Source: Micromonospora arborensis
GTDB lineage: Bacteria > Actinomycetota > Actinomycetes > Mycobacteriales > Micromonosporaceae
Reading direction: 5' to 3'
DNA length: 64,000 nt
NCBI RefSeq assembly: GCF_003205615.1
Contig: NZ_PYBV01000014.1
Coordinates: forward strand, 35,277 to 99,276
Positions 9,867 through 20,290 of this stretch are shown in pieces. Below the pieces are notes generated by a model that worked only from the letters and a program-made list of their open reading frames with translations, did no database searches and was not told the origin of the DNA. How positions within the stretch are numbered: the stretch's first letter is position 1; each line of letters begins with the position of its first letter. Position numbers and translations under genes: made by a program.

Positions 9867-10963
9867 CCGAACAGACCGAACCCCTGATCGAGCTGCGCGA
9901 CGTCAAGGTCCACTTTCCGATCAAGAGCGGCCTGCTCTTCGACCGCACCGTCGGGTACGTCTACGCGGTGGACGGCGTGTCGCTGAGCATCCGCAAGGGC
10001 GAGACGTACGGCCTGGTCGGTGAGTCGGGCTGCGGCAAGTCGACGCTCGGTCGTGGCCTGCTGCGGCTCGTCGAGCCGACCGAGGGCGAGATCATCTTCG
10101 ACGGCACCGACGTCCGCTCGCTGAAGGGCGAGGCGATGCGGCGTGCCCGCCGCCGGATGCAGATGATCTTCCAGGACCCGCTCTCCAGCCTCGATCCGCG
10201 GCAGTCGGTGGAGTCGCTGCTGGTGGAGGGGCTCAAGGCGCACGGGCTGGCCGACGACAAGGCCGAGACGAACCGGCGGCTGCGCGAGACGCTGGAGGCG
10301 GTCGGCCTCCCCGCGTCGTCCCTGAGCAAATACCCGCACGAGTTCTCCGGCGGCCAGCGGCAGCGGATCGGCATCGCCCGGGCGCTGGTGCTCAACCCGG
10401 ACCTGATCGTCGCCGACGAGCCGGTCTCCGCGCTGGACGTGTCCATCCAGGCCCAGGTGCTCAACCTGCTGGAGGACCTGCAGAACGAGCGCGGTCTGAC
10501 GTACCTGATCATCGCCCACGACCTGGCAGTGGTCCGGCACATCGCCGACACGGTGGGTGTCATGTACCTCGGCGGGCTGGTGGAGGAGGCGTCCAGCGAC
10601 GACCTCTACCGCGAGCCGATGCACCCGTACACCCGAGCGCTGATGTCCGCGGTGCCGGTGCCCGATCCGCTCGTCGAGGACCGCCGGGAGAGGATTCTGC
10701 TCGCCGGCGACCTGCCCTCACCGACGAACCCGCCGTCGGGCTGCCGGTTCCACACCCGGTGCCCGTGGGCGCAGCCGACCCGGTGCGCCGACGAGCGGCC
10801 GCAACTGCGCGACGTGGTCGGCGGGCATCGGGTGGCCTGCCACTTCGCCGAGGACATCGCTTCCGGCAAGATCCGGCCGCACGAGGTCGAGGTGGAACTG
10901 GTCCGCCCGACCGACGGCACCGGCCCGGTCGACCCGCCGGGCGAGCTGATCCCGACCCCGTGA
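9863..10963 (+). CDS. dppF: Peptide ABC transporter ATP-binding protein (DppF type)
   Basis: Second ATPase, 366 residues from the ATG at 9863, coupled to dppD by ATGA. Walker A ([13 protein letters not shown]), Q loop ([11 protein letters not shown]), signature ([12 protein letters not shown]) and Walker B ([13 protein letters not shown]) are complete, and the C-terminal cysteine cluster ([15 protein letters not shown]) is present. The C-terminal tail beyond [11 protein letters not shown] is about 30 residues longer than the usual end and Pro/Val rich. It is the last gene of the importer and is followed by a hairpin terminator. Confidence 0.96.
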
Positions 10964-10967
10964 CGCC

Positions 10968-11001
10968 GCCAGGGGCCGTCCCACACCGGGCGGCCCCTGG
11001 C
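10968..11001. terminator. Bidirectional terminator between convergent genes
   Basis: A perfect 11-bp stem (GCCAGGGGCCG, 10968-10978, with 10991-11001) and a 12-nt loop lie five bases after the dppF stop. It sits between dppF and the convergent gene ending at 11025, so it can serve both strands. Confidence 0.7.
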
Positions 11002-11024
11002 CGGTACGGCGTCTGGCCGGCGGC

Positions 11025-11393
11025 TCAGCCCTCGGGGCGGTGCAGCAGACCCACAGCGACATCGTGTACCGCGTCCAGCCCCGCCGGGTCGGCCAGTTTG
11101 ACCGACGCGCCGGTCACCGCGTACCACTCGTCCGCGTCCTTGTACTGCACCCGGATGGTGACCTTGCCGTCCGCGTACTCGGTGCGCAGGGTCAGGTCGC
11201 CGGTGACGACGCCAACCTCATCGGTCATCACGCCGCCGGGGCCGGGGACGATGTCGGTGGTACGGCTCTGCGGGCCAGCCGAGCCGCCCGAATCCGCGAC
11301 CATGCCGGCCCCCGGCACGGCGGCGGAAGCCTCGCCGGTGCCGTCCGCGGTCATGCCGGCGGCGGACGGGCCGCTCTCCCCGGCAGTGCTCAC
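11025..11393 (-). CDS. Small hypothetical protein coupled to HNH lipoprotein
   Basis: A 122-residue protein of unknown function. The first ~50 residues are low-complexity Gly/Ala/Ser. The last ~70 form a folded-looking block (VGVVTGDLTLRTEYADGKV then VQYKDADEWYAVTGASVKL). There is no signal peptide or membrane segment. The GTG start (11391-11393) overlaps the stop of the upstream HNH-family lipoprotein gene (GTGA), so the two are translationally coupled and may work together, for example as cargo and partner. It is not recognised beyond that. Confidence 0.7.
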   Translation of the reverse strand: MSTAGESGPSAAGMTADGTGEASAAVPGAGMVADSGGSAGPQSRTTDIVPGPGGVMTDEVGVVTGDLTLRTEYADGKVTIRVQYKDADEWYAVTGASVKLADPAGLDAVHDVAVGLLHRPEG

Positions 11394-12046
11394 GAATCGC
11401 TCCCCACTGAACAGCCCTCCAACATCTCGGTCAGGGCGGTCTTCTCGGCGCTGGTCACCGTCAGCCGCCAGTAGTGCTTGACGGTCACCCAGCTTTCAGC
11501 GTACTTGCACCAGTACGACCGGTTAGCCGGCTTCCACTGCGACGGGTCCTGGTCACCCTTCGACCGGTTGGAGGACGCGGAAACCGCGAGGAGCTGCGGA
11601 CGGGTGGTGTCGTTGGCGAAGTCACCGCGCTTCGCGTCATCCCACTCGTCGGCGCCCGAGCGCCACGCGTTGGCCAACGGCACCATGTGGTCGATGTCCA
11701 CCTCGGAGGGATCGGCGGCGCTGCGGCCGTCGTACACGCTCTCCCAGCGCCCGTCGACCACGTTGCAGCCGGAGAGCTTCACCTCCTTGCCGTCACGCTG
11801 GAGGATGCTGTCCCGCACGTCGCAGTTCTTGCCCGTGTCCCGCCAGTGCGGGAAACGGTCCCGGCTGTAGCCCTTCATCGAGCCAGCGGTGGCGACGGTG
11901 AGCTGACCGAGCTGCTCCATGGCGCTGCCGCCGTCGCTCGGCGGCGGCGCGTCCGACTCGTCCGGCGGGACGCAACCGGCCACGCTGAGCGCCAGCGCCG
12001 CGGCGAGCGCGGCCACCGCCGCTCGCGGTCCTGATCTGGTACGCAC
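11390..12046 (-). CDS. HNH (DUF1524-type) endonuclease-fold lipoprotein
   Basis: A secreted, lipid-anchored nuclease-like protein of 218 residues. I chose the GTG at 12046 because GGAGAGG lies just upstream and the N terminus then forms a lipoprotein signal peptide with lipobox LALSVAGC (Cys25). The frame stays open to 12163 but would bury this signal. The core has the DUF1524-like HNH pattern DIDHMVPLANAW, then SGADEW, then the Asn/Lys-rich NRSKGDQDPSQWKP, and conserved tryptophans (SYWCKYAESWVTVKHYW). Related actinobacterial secreted proteins are annotated as HNH endonucleases. The natural substrate is unknown. It is divergent from the exporter at 12154. Confidence 0.85.
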   Translation of the reverse strand: MRTRSGPRAAVAALAAALALSVAGCVPPDESDAPPPSDGGSAMEQLGQLTVATAGSMKGYSRDRFPHWRDTGKNCDVRDSILQRDGKEVKLSGCNVVDGRWESVYDGRSAADPSEVDIDHMVPLANAWRSGADEWDDAKRGDFANDTTRPQLLAVSASSNRSKGDQDPSQWKPANRSYWCKYAESWVTVKHYWRLTVTSAEKTALTEMLEGCSVGSDS

Positions 12047-12153
12047 AGACGACACCTCTCCAGCTTGCGGTCTCCCGGCGATTGCGCACAGTACCCGGGG
12101 ATGGTTTCGGCGTTTCGTGGCGTCTCCCACATGGTGCAAGGCAGATTGGTGTG

Positions 12154-13608
12154 ATGACCGCACCCGTACCGGCGCCCGCCCTCCGAATGGGCACCGCCGC
12201 CGGCCGGGGGACGCTGCTCGCCGCCGTCCTCGCCTCCGGCATGGTCTTCCTCGACACGACGGTCGTCAACGTGGCGTTGCCGAAGCTCGGGCAGGACCTC
12301 GGCGCGAACGTATCCGATCTCCAGTGGACCATCAACGGCTACCTGCTGATGCTGGCGGCGTTCGTGCTGCTCGGCGGCGCACTCGGGGACCGCTTCGGTC
12401 GGCGACGGATCTTCCTCGTCGGCGTGGTCTGGTTCACCGCCGCCTCCGTGCTGTGTGGGCTGGCCCAGGGTACCGGTTGGCTGATCGCGGCCCGGTTCCT
12501 CCAGGGTGCCGGTGGTGCGTTGCTCACGCCCGGGTCGCTGTCGGTGCTCCAGGCCAGCTTCCACCCGGATGACCGGGGCCGGGCCATCGGTGCCTGGGCC
12601 GGGCTTTCCGGGGTGTCCACCGCGCTGGGCCCCTTCATCGGGGGCTGGCTGATCGACGCGCTGTCCTGGCGCTGGATCTTCTTCCTCAACCTGCCGATCG
12701 CCGTGCTGGTGGTGCTGGCCGCGATGCGCTGGGTGCCCGACAGCAGAGACGAGAGCGCGTCACGGACCCAGGGGCCGGGACGGACCCGACGGCGGTTCGA
12801 CGTCGGAGGAGCCCTGCTCGGAGCGCTCGCGCTCGCCGGCGTCACGTACGCCCTGATCGACGCGCCGACCCGTGGCTACGACTCGGCGCCGGTGCTCATC
12901 GCGGCGCTGGTCGGGGTGCTCGCCGCGGTGGCCTTCGTGTTGCTGGAACGGCGACGCGGCGACACGGCGATGCTGCCCACCGGGCTGTTCAGCAGCCGAC
13001 TCTTCTCGGTGCTGAACCTCTTCACCGTGGTCGTGTACGCGGCGCTCGGCGGTTTCACCTTCTTCTTCGCCGTCTACCTGCAGAACGTGGTCGAATGGTC
13101 GGCCTTCCGCACCGGCATCGCGTTGCTGCCGATGACCCTGCTGCTGTTGATCGGGTCGGCCCGGGCGGGTGCCCTGTCGGCACGGATCGGCCCGCGACTG
13201 CCGCTGACCGTCGGGCCGGTGATCGCCGCGGTCGGTCTGCTGCTGCTGCGCGGCGTCGACCCCGGTGCGTCGTACTGGACGGACGTGCTGCCCGGGGTGC
13301 TGCTCTTCGGTATCGGGCTGACCCTGGTGGTGGCCCCGCTGACCGCGTCGGTGCTGGCCGCCGTGCAGGACCGGTTCTCCGGGGTGGCCAGCGGCTTCAA
13401 CAACGCCGCGTCCCGCGCCGGAGGTCTGCTCGCGGTGGCGGCGCTGCCGCTGCTGGTCGGCCTCTCCGGGAGCGGGTACGAGCAGAAGGCCGAGCTGACC
13501 GACGCGTTCCGGGGTGCGATGGAGCTGTGCGCCGGACTGCTCGTGGCGGGCGCGGTGCTGGCTCTCGTGCTGGTCCACCGACCGCCCCGGACGCACTCGC
13601 GGTCGTAG
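12154..13608 (+). CDS. MFS drug exporter, DHA2 (14-TM) family
   Basis: Proton-driven multidrug-type efflux protein of 484 residues with about 14 hydrophobic segments. The DHA2 motifs are clear: LDTTVVNVALPKLGQDL in helix 1, the loop 2-3 motif GGALGDRFGRRR, and motif C-like LQGAGGALLTPGSLSVLQASF. The ATG at 12154 was chosen because the hydrophobic domain begins soon after; the frame is open from 12082. The gene is divergent from the HNH lipoprotein. The substrate cannot be read. A second DHA2 exporter follows on the same strand. Confidence 0.92.
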   Translation: MTAPVPAPALRMGTAAGRGTLLAAVLASGMVFLDTTVVNVALPKLGQDLGANVSDLQWTINGYLLMLAAFVLLGGALGDRFGRRRIFLVGVVWFTAASVLCGLAQGTGWLIAARFLQGAGGALLTPGSLSVLQASFHPDDRGRAIGAWAGLSGVSTALGPFIGGWLIDALSWRWIFFLNLPIAVLVVLAAMRWVPDSRDESASRTQGPGRTRRRFDVGGALLGALALAGVTYALIDAPTRGYDSAPVLIAALVGVLAAVAFVLLERRRGDTAMLPTGLFSSRLFSVLNLFTVVVYAALGGFTFFFAVYLQNVVEWSAFRTGIALLPMTLLLLIGSARAGALSARIGPRLPLTVGPVIAAVGLLLLRGVDPGASYWTDVLPGVLLFGIGLTLVVAPLTASVLAAVQDRFSGVASGFNNAASRAGGLLAVAALPLLVGLSGSGYEQKAELTDAFRGAMELCAGLLVAGAVLALVLVHRPPRTHSRS

Positions 13609-13761
13609 CCCGGCGGTGTCGCCGAGCCCTCCGTGACCGGGCTGCGGGCAGGCGCGCAGGTGCCCGTCCAGCTAGGTTCATCCCTGACCGAAGGCAGCGC
13701 ACACGAGGGTCACGCGACGGCAGCCCGAATCGGGATCGTCAATGCCCCAGGCGGGGGAGAA

Positions 13762-15222
13762 ATGCTCGGAGGAATTGGCCCGCGCCCATCCGGGCGGTCG
13801 ACGAACCGGCGCGGGGGAGCCACCCTGCTGATTCTGGCCACCGCAGTGCCCATGTTCCTGGTGTCGCTGAACAACCTGGTGGTCACGAATGCTCTGCCGG
13901 TCCTGGCTCGCGAGTTGGCGAGCGGGCCGGACCGGCTGCAATGGATCATTCACGCCTACTCGTTGTCCTTCGCGGGACTGCTGCTCACCGGTGCCGCATT
14001 CGGCGACCGCTTCGGACGTCGGCGGCTCTTCACCGTGGGAATCGTGATCTTCACCGTCGGATCGGCGGTGTGCGCGGTGTCCGGAACCCTCGGCATGCTG
14101 GTCGCCGGACGGGTCGTGCAGGGCACCGGCGCGGCGGTCGTGTTCCCCCTCTCGCTCACCCTGCTGGCCAACGGGGTGGCCGACAACAGGCGGGCGATGG
14201 CCATCGGCCTGTGGAGCGCGGTCAACGGTCTCGGCGTGGCACTGGGACCGCTGATCGGTGGCGCGGTCACGGAGTCCTTCGGCTGGCCGGGCATCTTCTG
14301 GATCCTGGTGCCGATCGGTCTCGTCCTCATTCCGATCGCCCGCCTGCTCCTGCCGGAGAGCGCCGGCCCGGACCGCGACATCGACCTGCTCGGTGTGCTG
14401 CTCGCCTCGGCGGCGGTGATGGCACTGGTCTGGAGCATCGTGCAGGCCGGCCAGGAAGGCTGGGGGAGCGCCACCGCATTGAGCGGGTTCGCAGCGGCCA
14501 TGCTGCTGGTGTCACTCTTTGTCGGCTGGGAACGGCGGGCGGCCGAACCGTTGCTGCCGCTCTACTTCTACCGCACCCGGGCCTTCGTACTGAGCAATCT
14601 GGTCGCCCTGCTGATGTTCTTCGGCGTCTTCGGCGCCCTGTACTGGCTGATGCAGTATCTCCAGGTCGTCCTGGCCTACTCACCGCTCGACGCCGGGATC
14701 CGGACCCTGCCCTGGACCGCCATGCCGATGCTCGTCGCGGTGCTGGCCGGCTTGGTCACCGGCCGGGTGGGCGCCGGCCGGCTGATGGCGGCGGGGCTCG
14801 TACTGGAAGCGGTGGCACTGGGCTGGAGCGCCGCCATCATGGACGCGTCCGTGCCGTACGGCCGAATCGTTCCGGCCCTGCTGCTCGGCGGGATCGGCAT
14901 GGGACTGATCTTCGCGCCGATGACGGAGGCGGTGCTGGCCTCGGTGCACTCCGACGACCGGGGCAAGGCGTCCGGCGCCAACGCGACCGTCCGTGAGCTG
15001 GGTTTCGCGCTCGGGGTGGCGGTCCTGACCACCGTGGTGACCCGGACCGCCGGCCCGCTGACGGGTGGCACGGAATTCGTCGACGCGGTGCGCCCCGCCA
15101 TCTGGCTCGGCGCGGCCGTGGTGGCCGTCGGAACGTTCGCCGCCCTGGCGCTGCCCCGCCACGCCCCCGCGGCCACCGGACGAGGGCTGCACGCCACCGT
15201 CAGAGCGGGAGCCACGCCCTGA
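13762..15222 (+). CDS. MFS drug exporter, DHA2 (14-TM) family, second copy
   Basis: A second DHA2-type exporter of 486 residues if started at the ATG at 13762, preceded by GGGGGAGA. The frame opens at 13633, and an upstream start would add 43 non-hydrophobic residues. Motifs are VSLNNLVVTNALPVLAREL in helix 1, GAAFGDRFGRRRLF in loop 2-3, and LMQYLQVVLAYSPLDAG. It is clearly diverged from its neighbour at 12154, so the pair is not a recent duplication. Gene order suggests linked expression, but the 153-base gap leaves room for a separate promoter. A bidirectional terminator follows. Confidence 0.9.
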   Translation: MLGGIGPRPSGRSTNRRGGATLLILATAVPMFLVSLNNLVVTNALPVLARELASGPDRLQWIIHAYSLSFAGLLLTGAAFGDRFGRRRLFTVGIVIFTVGSAVCAVSGTLGMLVAGRVVQGTGAAVVFPLSLTLLANGVADNRRAMAIGLWSAVNGLGVALGPLIGGAVTESFGWPGIFWILVPIGLVLIPIARLLLPESAGPDRDIDLLGVLLASAAVMALVWSIVQAGQEGWGSATALSGFAAAMLLVSLFVGWERRAAEPLLPLYFYRTRAFVLSNLVALLMFFGVFGALYWLMQYLQVVLAYSPLDAGIRTLPWTAMPMLVAVLAGLVTGRVGAGRLMAAGLVLEAVALGWSAAIMDASVPYGRIVPALLLGGIGMGLIFAPMTEAVLASVHSDDRGKASGANATVRELGFALGVAVLTTVVTRTAGPLTGGTEFVDAVRPAIWLGAAVVAVGTFAALALPRHAPAATGRGLHATVRAGATP

Positions 15223-15277
15223 CCGTCGCGCTCGACGCTGGGTCGGGCCCTCGCACCGGCAGCCGGCGGACCCGGTA

Positions 15278-15306
15278 GGAGGCGGCCCGCAGTGCGAGCC
15301 GCCTCC
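15278..15306. terminator. Bidirectional terminator between exporter and leuA
   Basis: A perfect 9-bp stem (GGAGGCGGC at 15278-15286 with GCCGCCTCC at 15298-15306) and an 11-nt loop lie between two convergent genes. It sits eight bases beyond the leuA stop on the minus strand. Confidence 0.7.
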
Positions 15307-15313
15307 CGTCCGG

Positions 15314-17158
<1,845 letters not shown>

Positions 17159-17187
17159 TCAGATGTGCTGGACGGCGCGATGCGACT

Positions 17188-17224
17188 CCGCGACGAGGTG
17201 CCGGCCGATCAGGCCTCGTCGCGG
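17188..17224 (-). promoter_or_regulatory. Attenuator hairpin in leuA leader
   Basis: A perfect 11-bp stem (17188-17198 with 17214-17224) and a 15-nt loop overlap the end of the leader peptide gene. On the transcript the 5' arm is coding sequence just after the Leu codons, and the loop contains the leader stop codon (17209-17211). A ribosome stalled on the Leu codons would block this arm. The remaining ~120 bases to leuA are GC-rich and could form the competing terminator or anti-terminator, which I could not fold by eye. Confidence 0.6.
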
Positions 17225-17259
17225 CGGCTAAGGAGAAGAAGCGCCCGCCACATGACCAT
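17209..17259 (-). CDS. leuL: leu operon leader peptide
   Basis: A 16-codon open frame, MVMWRALLLLSRRDEA, ends 144 bases before leuA on the same strand. The four consecutive leucines use CTT CTT CTC CTT, codons that are uncommon in this GC-rich genome, which would sharpen the response to scarce charged leucine tRNA. A second in-frame ATG lies at 17253. This fits ribosome-mediated transcription attenuation, as known for leuA leaders in other actinobacteria. Only a weak AGGG lies upstream. The gene is too short for normal ORF calling. Confidence 0.8.
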   Translation of the reverse strand: MVMWRALLLLSRRDEA

Positions 17260-17303
17260 GTGACCCTACGTGATGGAAGGGGAGGTGTGAAGGCAGGTCC
17301 GGA

Positions 17304-18575
17304 CTATGGGACCGGCGTCATGTCCGGGTCCGGGGCCTCGGCACCCAGCCTCGGCGTCCGTTGCGCCCAGGCCACGGCGGGCACGATCGCCGCCGCGACC
17401 AGCACGAAGATCGCTGCCGTCGGTAACCAACCCCACCCGCCGGTGGTCACCCCGAGTGCGGTCAGTCCGGCCGGCGCGATCAGGTACTGGAGCTGCACGC
17501 CGAGTCCGAGCGCCCCCACGTACGCGCCGCGCTCGCCGGCCGGCGGCAGAGTGGCGGTGAGCCCCCAGGTGCCCGCCGACTCGATCAGCTCGGCCAGGAT
17601 CAGCAGCAACGCGGCGGCCACCAGCACCACGACGGTGAGCAGGCCCCGGGTGACCGCGGAGATCGGCAGTACCAGGCAGGACAGGGCGACGAGCAGCCCA
17701 CCCCGGCGGGAGGCCCGTGCCGCGCCCGCCGCGGTGTCCGCGCCCCGGCTGACGCGTACCTGGAGCAGCACGATCAGGACCGTGTTGAGCAGCACCAGCC
17801 CGGCGATCACCGTCTTCGGGGCGTCGGTGTGGGTGAGGATCCACAGCGGCATGACCGTCAGGTAGAGCACCCCGTGCGCGGTGAGCAGCCCGGACAGCAG
17901 GGACACCACCATGAACGGGCGGTCCCGCAGCACGGCGAGCCGGCTCATCGGCTCCGCCCGTCGGGCCACCTGCGGCAGCCGAGGCAGTCGCCGCACGAAG
18001 AGGGCGGTCACGAGGAAGACGGTCGAGATGAACCAGACCATCCCCCGGTACGCCGTGATCGTGTCTACCGCCAGCACCACGCCGCTGATCACCGCACCGA
18101 GCCCGAAGCCGACGTTCAGCGACGAGCGCTGGTACGCCATCGCGGTAACCCGTTCGGCCGGGGGGACCGCGTTGATCGAGTAGACCTGCCGGGCCACGCC
18201 GACAGCGGCGTCCACGCCGGCCAGCGCCACCACCACGGCGAGGAAGCCGGCGAAACCGCCCACGAAGGGGTACGTCGCGAACAGCGCCGCGTTCAGCACC
18301 GACCCCACCACCCAGACGCGCTGCGGTCCGTACCGGTCGGTGAGCCCGCCCAGCGGCACCGTGCCCAGCAGCGACACCCCCGCCGCGATGGACAGCCCCA
18401 ACCCGACCTGGGCGGCGCTGAGCCCCAGCGCCCGGGTGAAGAAGACGGCGCTGCCGGCGTGGAACAGTCCGCTGCCGACGGCGGCGACCATGGCCTGCAT
18501 GGCCAGGGCGCGGGTCAACCCGGCCGGCGGTACGACGTCTCGGACGGCGGTACGAATGGTTTCTCTGGCCCCCAT
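17304..18575 (-). CDS. MFS transporter (12-TM)
   Basis: Membrane transporter of 423 residues with about 12 helices. The loop 2-3 motif is GGLTDRYGPQRVWVVG, and the central loop between helices 6 and 7 is Arg-rich (RRLPRLPQVARRAEPMS). The substrate is unknown. The ATG lies 78 bases from the divergent start of a DUF5937/ArsR-type regulator, which is therefore the likely controller. It is separated from the leuA leader by about 45 bases at its 3' end and runs in the same direction, so some read-through into leuL is possible. Confidence 0.88.
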   Translation of the reverse strand: MGARETIRTAVRDVVPPAGLTRALAMQAMVAAVGSGLFHAGSAVFFTRALGLSAAQVGLGLSIAAGVSLLGTVPLGGLTDRYGPQRVWVVGSVLNAALFATYPFVGGFAGFLAVVVALAGVDAAVGVARQVYSINAVPPAERVTAMAYQRSSLNVGFGLGAVISGVVLAVDTITAYRGMVWFISTVFLVTALFVRRLPRLPQVARRAEPMSRLAVLRDRPFMVVSLLSGLLTAHGVLYLTVMPLWILTHTDAPKTVIAGLVLLNTVLIVLLQVRVSRGADTAAGAARASRRGGLLVALSCLVLPISAVTRGLLTVVVLVAAALLLILAELIESAGTWGLTATLPPAGERGAYVGALGLGVQLQYLIAPAGLTALGVTTGGWGWLPTAAIFVLVAAAIVPAVAWAQRTPRLGAEAPDPDMTPVP

Positions 18576-18653
18576 GGCTGGGAAGTGAACCGTGTCCCCA
18601 CAGGGTCGGTCGAGCCTTTTAGGCTGGGCCGAATCCTGCTTCCGGGGGTGCGT

Positions 18654-19640
18654 GTGTCCGAGTTGCGGTTCAGCCTGGCCGATGTGGCGGGAGTGCGGCT
18701 CGCCGTGTCACCGGTCAACGAGACGGTCATGAGCATGTGGGCGCTGGCCAAACCGGTCCGCTACGCGGTGCACCTGCCCTGGATCGACCGGGCCCGGGTG
18801 ACGTTGCGTCGTCCCGAGGTGGCCGACCGGGTCCGACCTCTGGTGGGGTTGGTCGTGCCGGGTCGCTGGCTGCCCGACTTCCTCACCCCGGCGGCCCGAC
18901 CGAACGTGGAGTTGGCCGAGCAGCTCGACCAGATCGCCGCGACGCCGCCGGCCGTGGTGGTCCAGGACCTGCTGTCGACCACCTGGCAACGACCGCTGAG
19001 CCCGTTCGGGCAGGCGCTGCTCGCCGACCCGGGCGGGCTGCTGCCGCAGGTCGTCGAGGCGGTGCGGGTCTGGTACGAGGAGGCGATCGCCCCGGACTGG
19101 CCGCGGATGCGGGCGCTGCTCGACGCCGACGTGGCGTACCGGGCCGCCCAGCTCGCCGAGAGCGGCGCCGGCCGGTTCTTCGAGCAGCTCCACCCGAGCC
19201 TGCGCTGGCACGGCGACCGGGTGATCAGCGACGACACGTTCGAGCGGGACTTCGACCTCCGCGGTCGGGGGCTGGCGCTCAACCCGACGGTGTTCACCGA
19301 GCGGCACGTGCTGTGGAACCTGCTGGAGGACTCGCTGCCTGCCGGCGCGTACCCGGTTCGTGCCCTCGGGACGCTCTGGGAGGCGACCGCGCCGCCGCCC
19401 GGCGACCCACTGGGACGCGTGATCGGTTCGGGCCGGGCCGCGCTGCTGCACCTGCTCGAGACCGCGGTGACCACCACTGACCTGGCCCGACGCGCCGGAA
19501 TGTCCGCCGGAGGTGTCTCTCAGCACCTGGCCGCGTTGCACGCCGCCGGCCTGGTTTCCCGGTCCCGACAGGGTCGGCACGTCCTGTATCGCAACACCGA
19601 GGTCGCGGCAGCCCTTCTTCGCGCCAGCCGCGGCGAGTAG
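18654..19640 (+). CDS. DUF5937/ArsR-type winged-helix transcriptional regulator
   Basis: A 328-residue regulator. The large N-terminal part (about 1-245: FSLADVAGVRLAVSPVNE, later HVLWNLLEDS) matches the DUF5937 type. The C terminus is an ArsR-like winged helix (about 250-320: RAALLHLLETAVTTTDLARR, MSAGGVSQHLAALHAAGLV, RSRQGRHVLYRNTEVA). The open frame begins far upstream. I chose the GTG at 18654 (or 18648), since family similarity begins there and TAGGCT at 18620-18625 gives a -10 box. No metal-binding Cys motif of classic ArsR is seen. It is divergent from the MFS gene and probably represses it. Confidence 0.88.
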   Translation: MSELRFSLADVAGVRLAVSPVNETVMSMWALAKPVRYAVHLPWIDRARVTLRRPEVADRVRPLVGLVVPGRWLPDFLTPAARPNVELAEQLDQIAATPPAVVVQDLLSTTWQRPLSPFGQALLADPGGLLPQVVEAVRVWYEEAIAPDWPRMRALLDADVAYRAAQLAESGAGRFFEQLHPSLRWHGDRVISDDTFERDFDLRGRGLALNPTVFTERHVLWNLLEDSLPAGAYPVRALGTLWEATAPPPGDPLGRVIGSGRAALLHLLETAVTTTDLARRAGMSAGGVSQHLAALHAAGLVSRSRQGRHVLYRNTEVAAALLRASRGE

Positions 19641-19653
19641 GCCCGCCAACCGG

Positions 19654-20205
19654 TCAGCCGAGCAGGAGTTCGGCCAGCGGTCGACGGCGGCGCAGGCCGG
19701 TCTCCTCGGCGACGAGGTCGGCCGGGAGGCTGAGCGGGTCACCGAGTTGCCCCACCGCGAGCACCGCGTACGGCCGCACGTCGGCGGGGAGGTGCAGGTC
19801 GGCGGTGAGTCCGGCGCGATCCACGGTGAGGACCTGGCGCACGTGCAGCCCGAGCGCGGTGGCCTGCACGGTGAGATGGGCGACCGCCTGGCCCAGGTCG
19901 TACGCGACCCCGTCGGCTGGCGCGGCGTCGGGCGCGGTGTCGCCGTCGACGTGCGCGGCGAGCAGCAGAGCGGCGGCACGGTGTGCCCAGCGTTGGTCGC
20001 GCTCGGGCAGGTTGACCAGAATCCGCTTCCAGGTCTCGTCGTCGCGGTGGCCGAGGGTGAACCGCCAGGGTTGGCGGTTGCCCAGGGACGGCGCCCAGCG
20101 GGCGGCCTCCAGGAGGAGGGACGCGTCCGTCGCGTTCACCTCCTCGGTGGGGTGGAACGCCAGCGGACTCCAACGGTAGGCGAGCAGGGGAGTGAGGTCA
20201 GCCAT
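19654..20205 (-). CDS. Nitroreductase-family protein
   Basis: Small flavin-dependent oxidoreductase family member, 183 residues. The N-terminal RWSPLAF segment and EAARWAPSLGNRQPWRF motif match the FMN-binding phosphate loop. LGQAVAHLTVQATALGLHVRQ is the usual central helix. The C-terminal NAD(P)H-binding part is short, so the substrate may be unusual. It converges on the regulator gene at 18654 with 13 bases between stops. Confidence 0.85.
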   Translation of the reverse strand: MADLTPLLAYRWSPLAFHPTEEVNATDASLLLEAARWAPSLGNRQPWRFTLGHRDDETWKRILVNLPERDQRWAHRAAALLLAAHVDGDTAPDAAPADGVAYDLGQAVAHLTVQATALGLHVRQVLTVDRAGLTADLHLPADVRPYAVLAVGQLGDPLSLPADLVAEETGLRRRRPLAELLLG

Positions 20206-20290
20206 GCTCTGGATCGTCCCGTATGGGCGATTCGCCCTTTAGGGGCGGGGTGACCAGATGTGGGCAAGGGCACCCGTAACGGGATAAAGA

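Noticed and set aside
12154..15222. Recent duplication of DHA2 exporters
   Set aside because: The two proteins share only family motifs and differ throughout, so they are old paralogues or independent arrivals.
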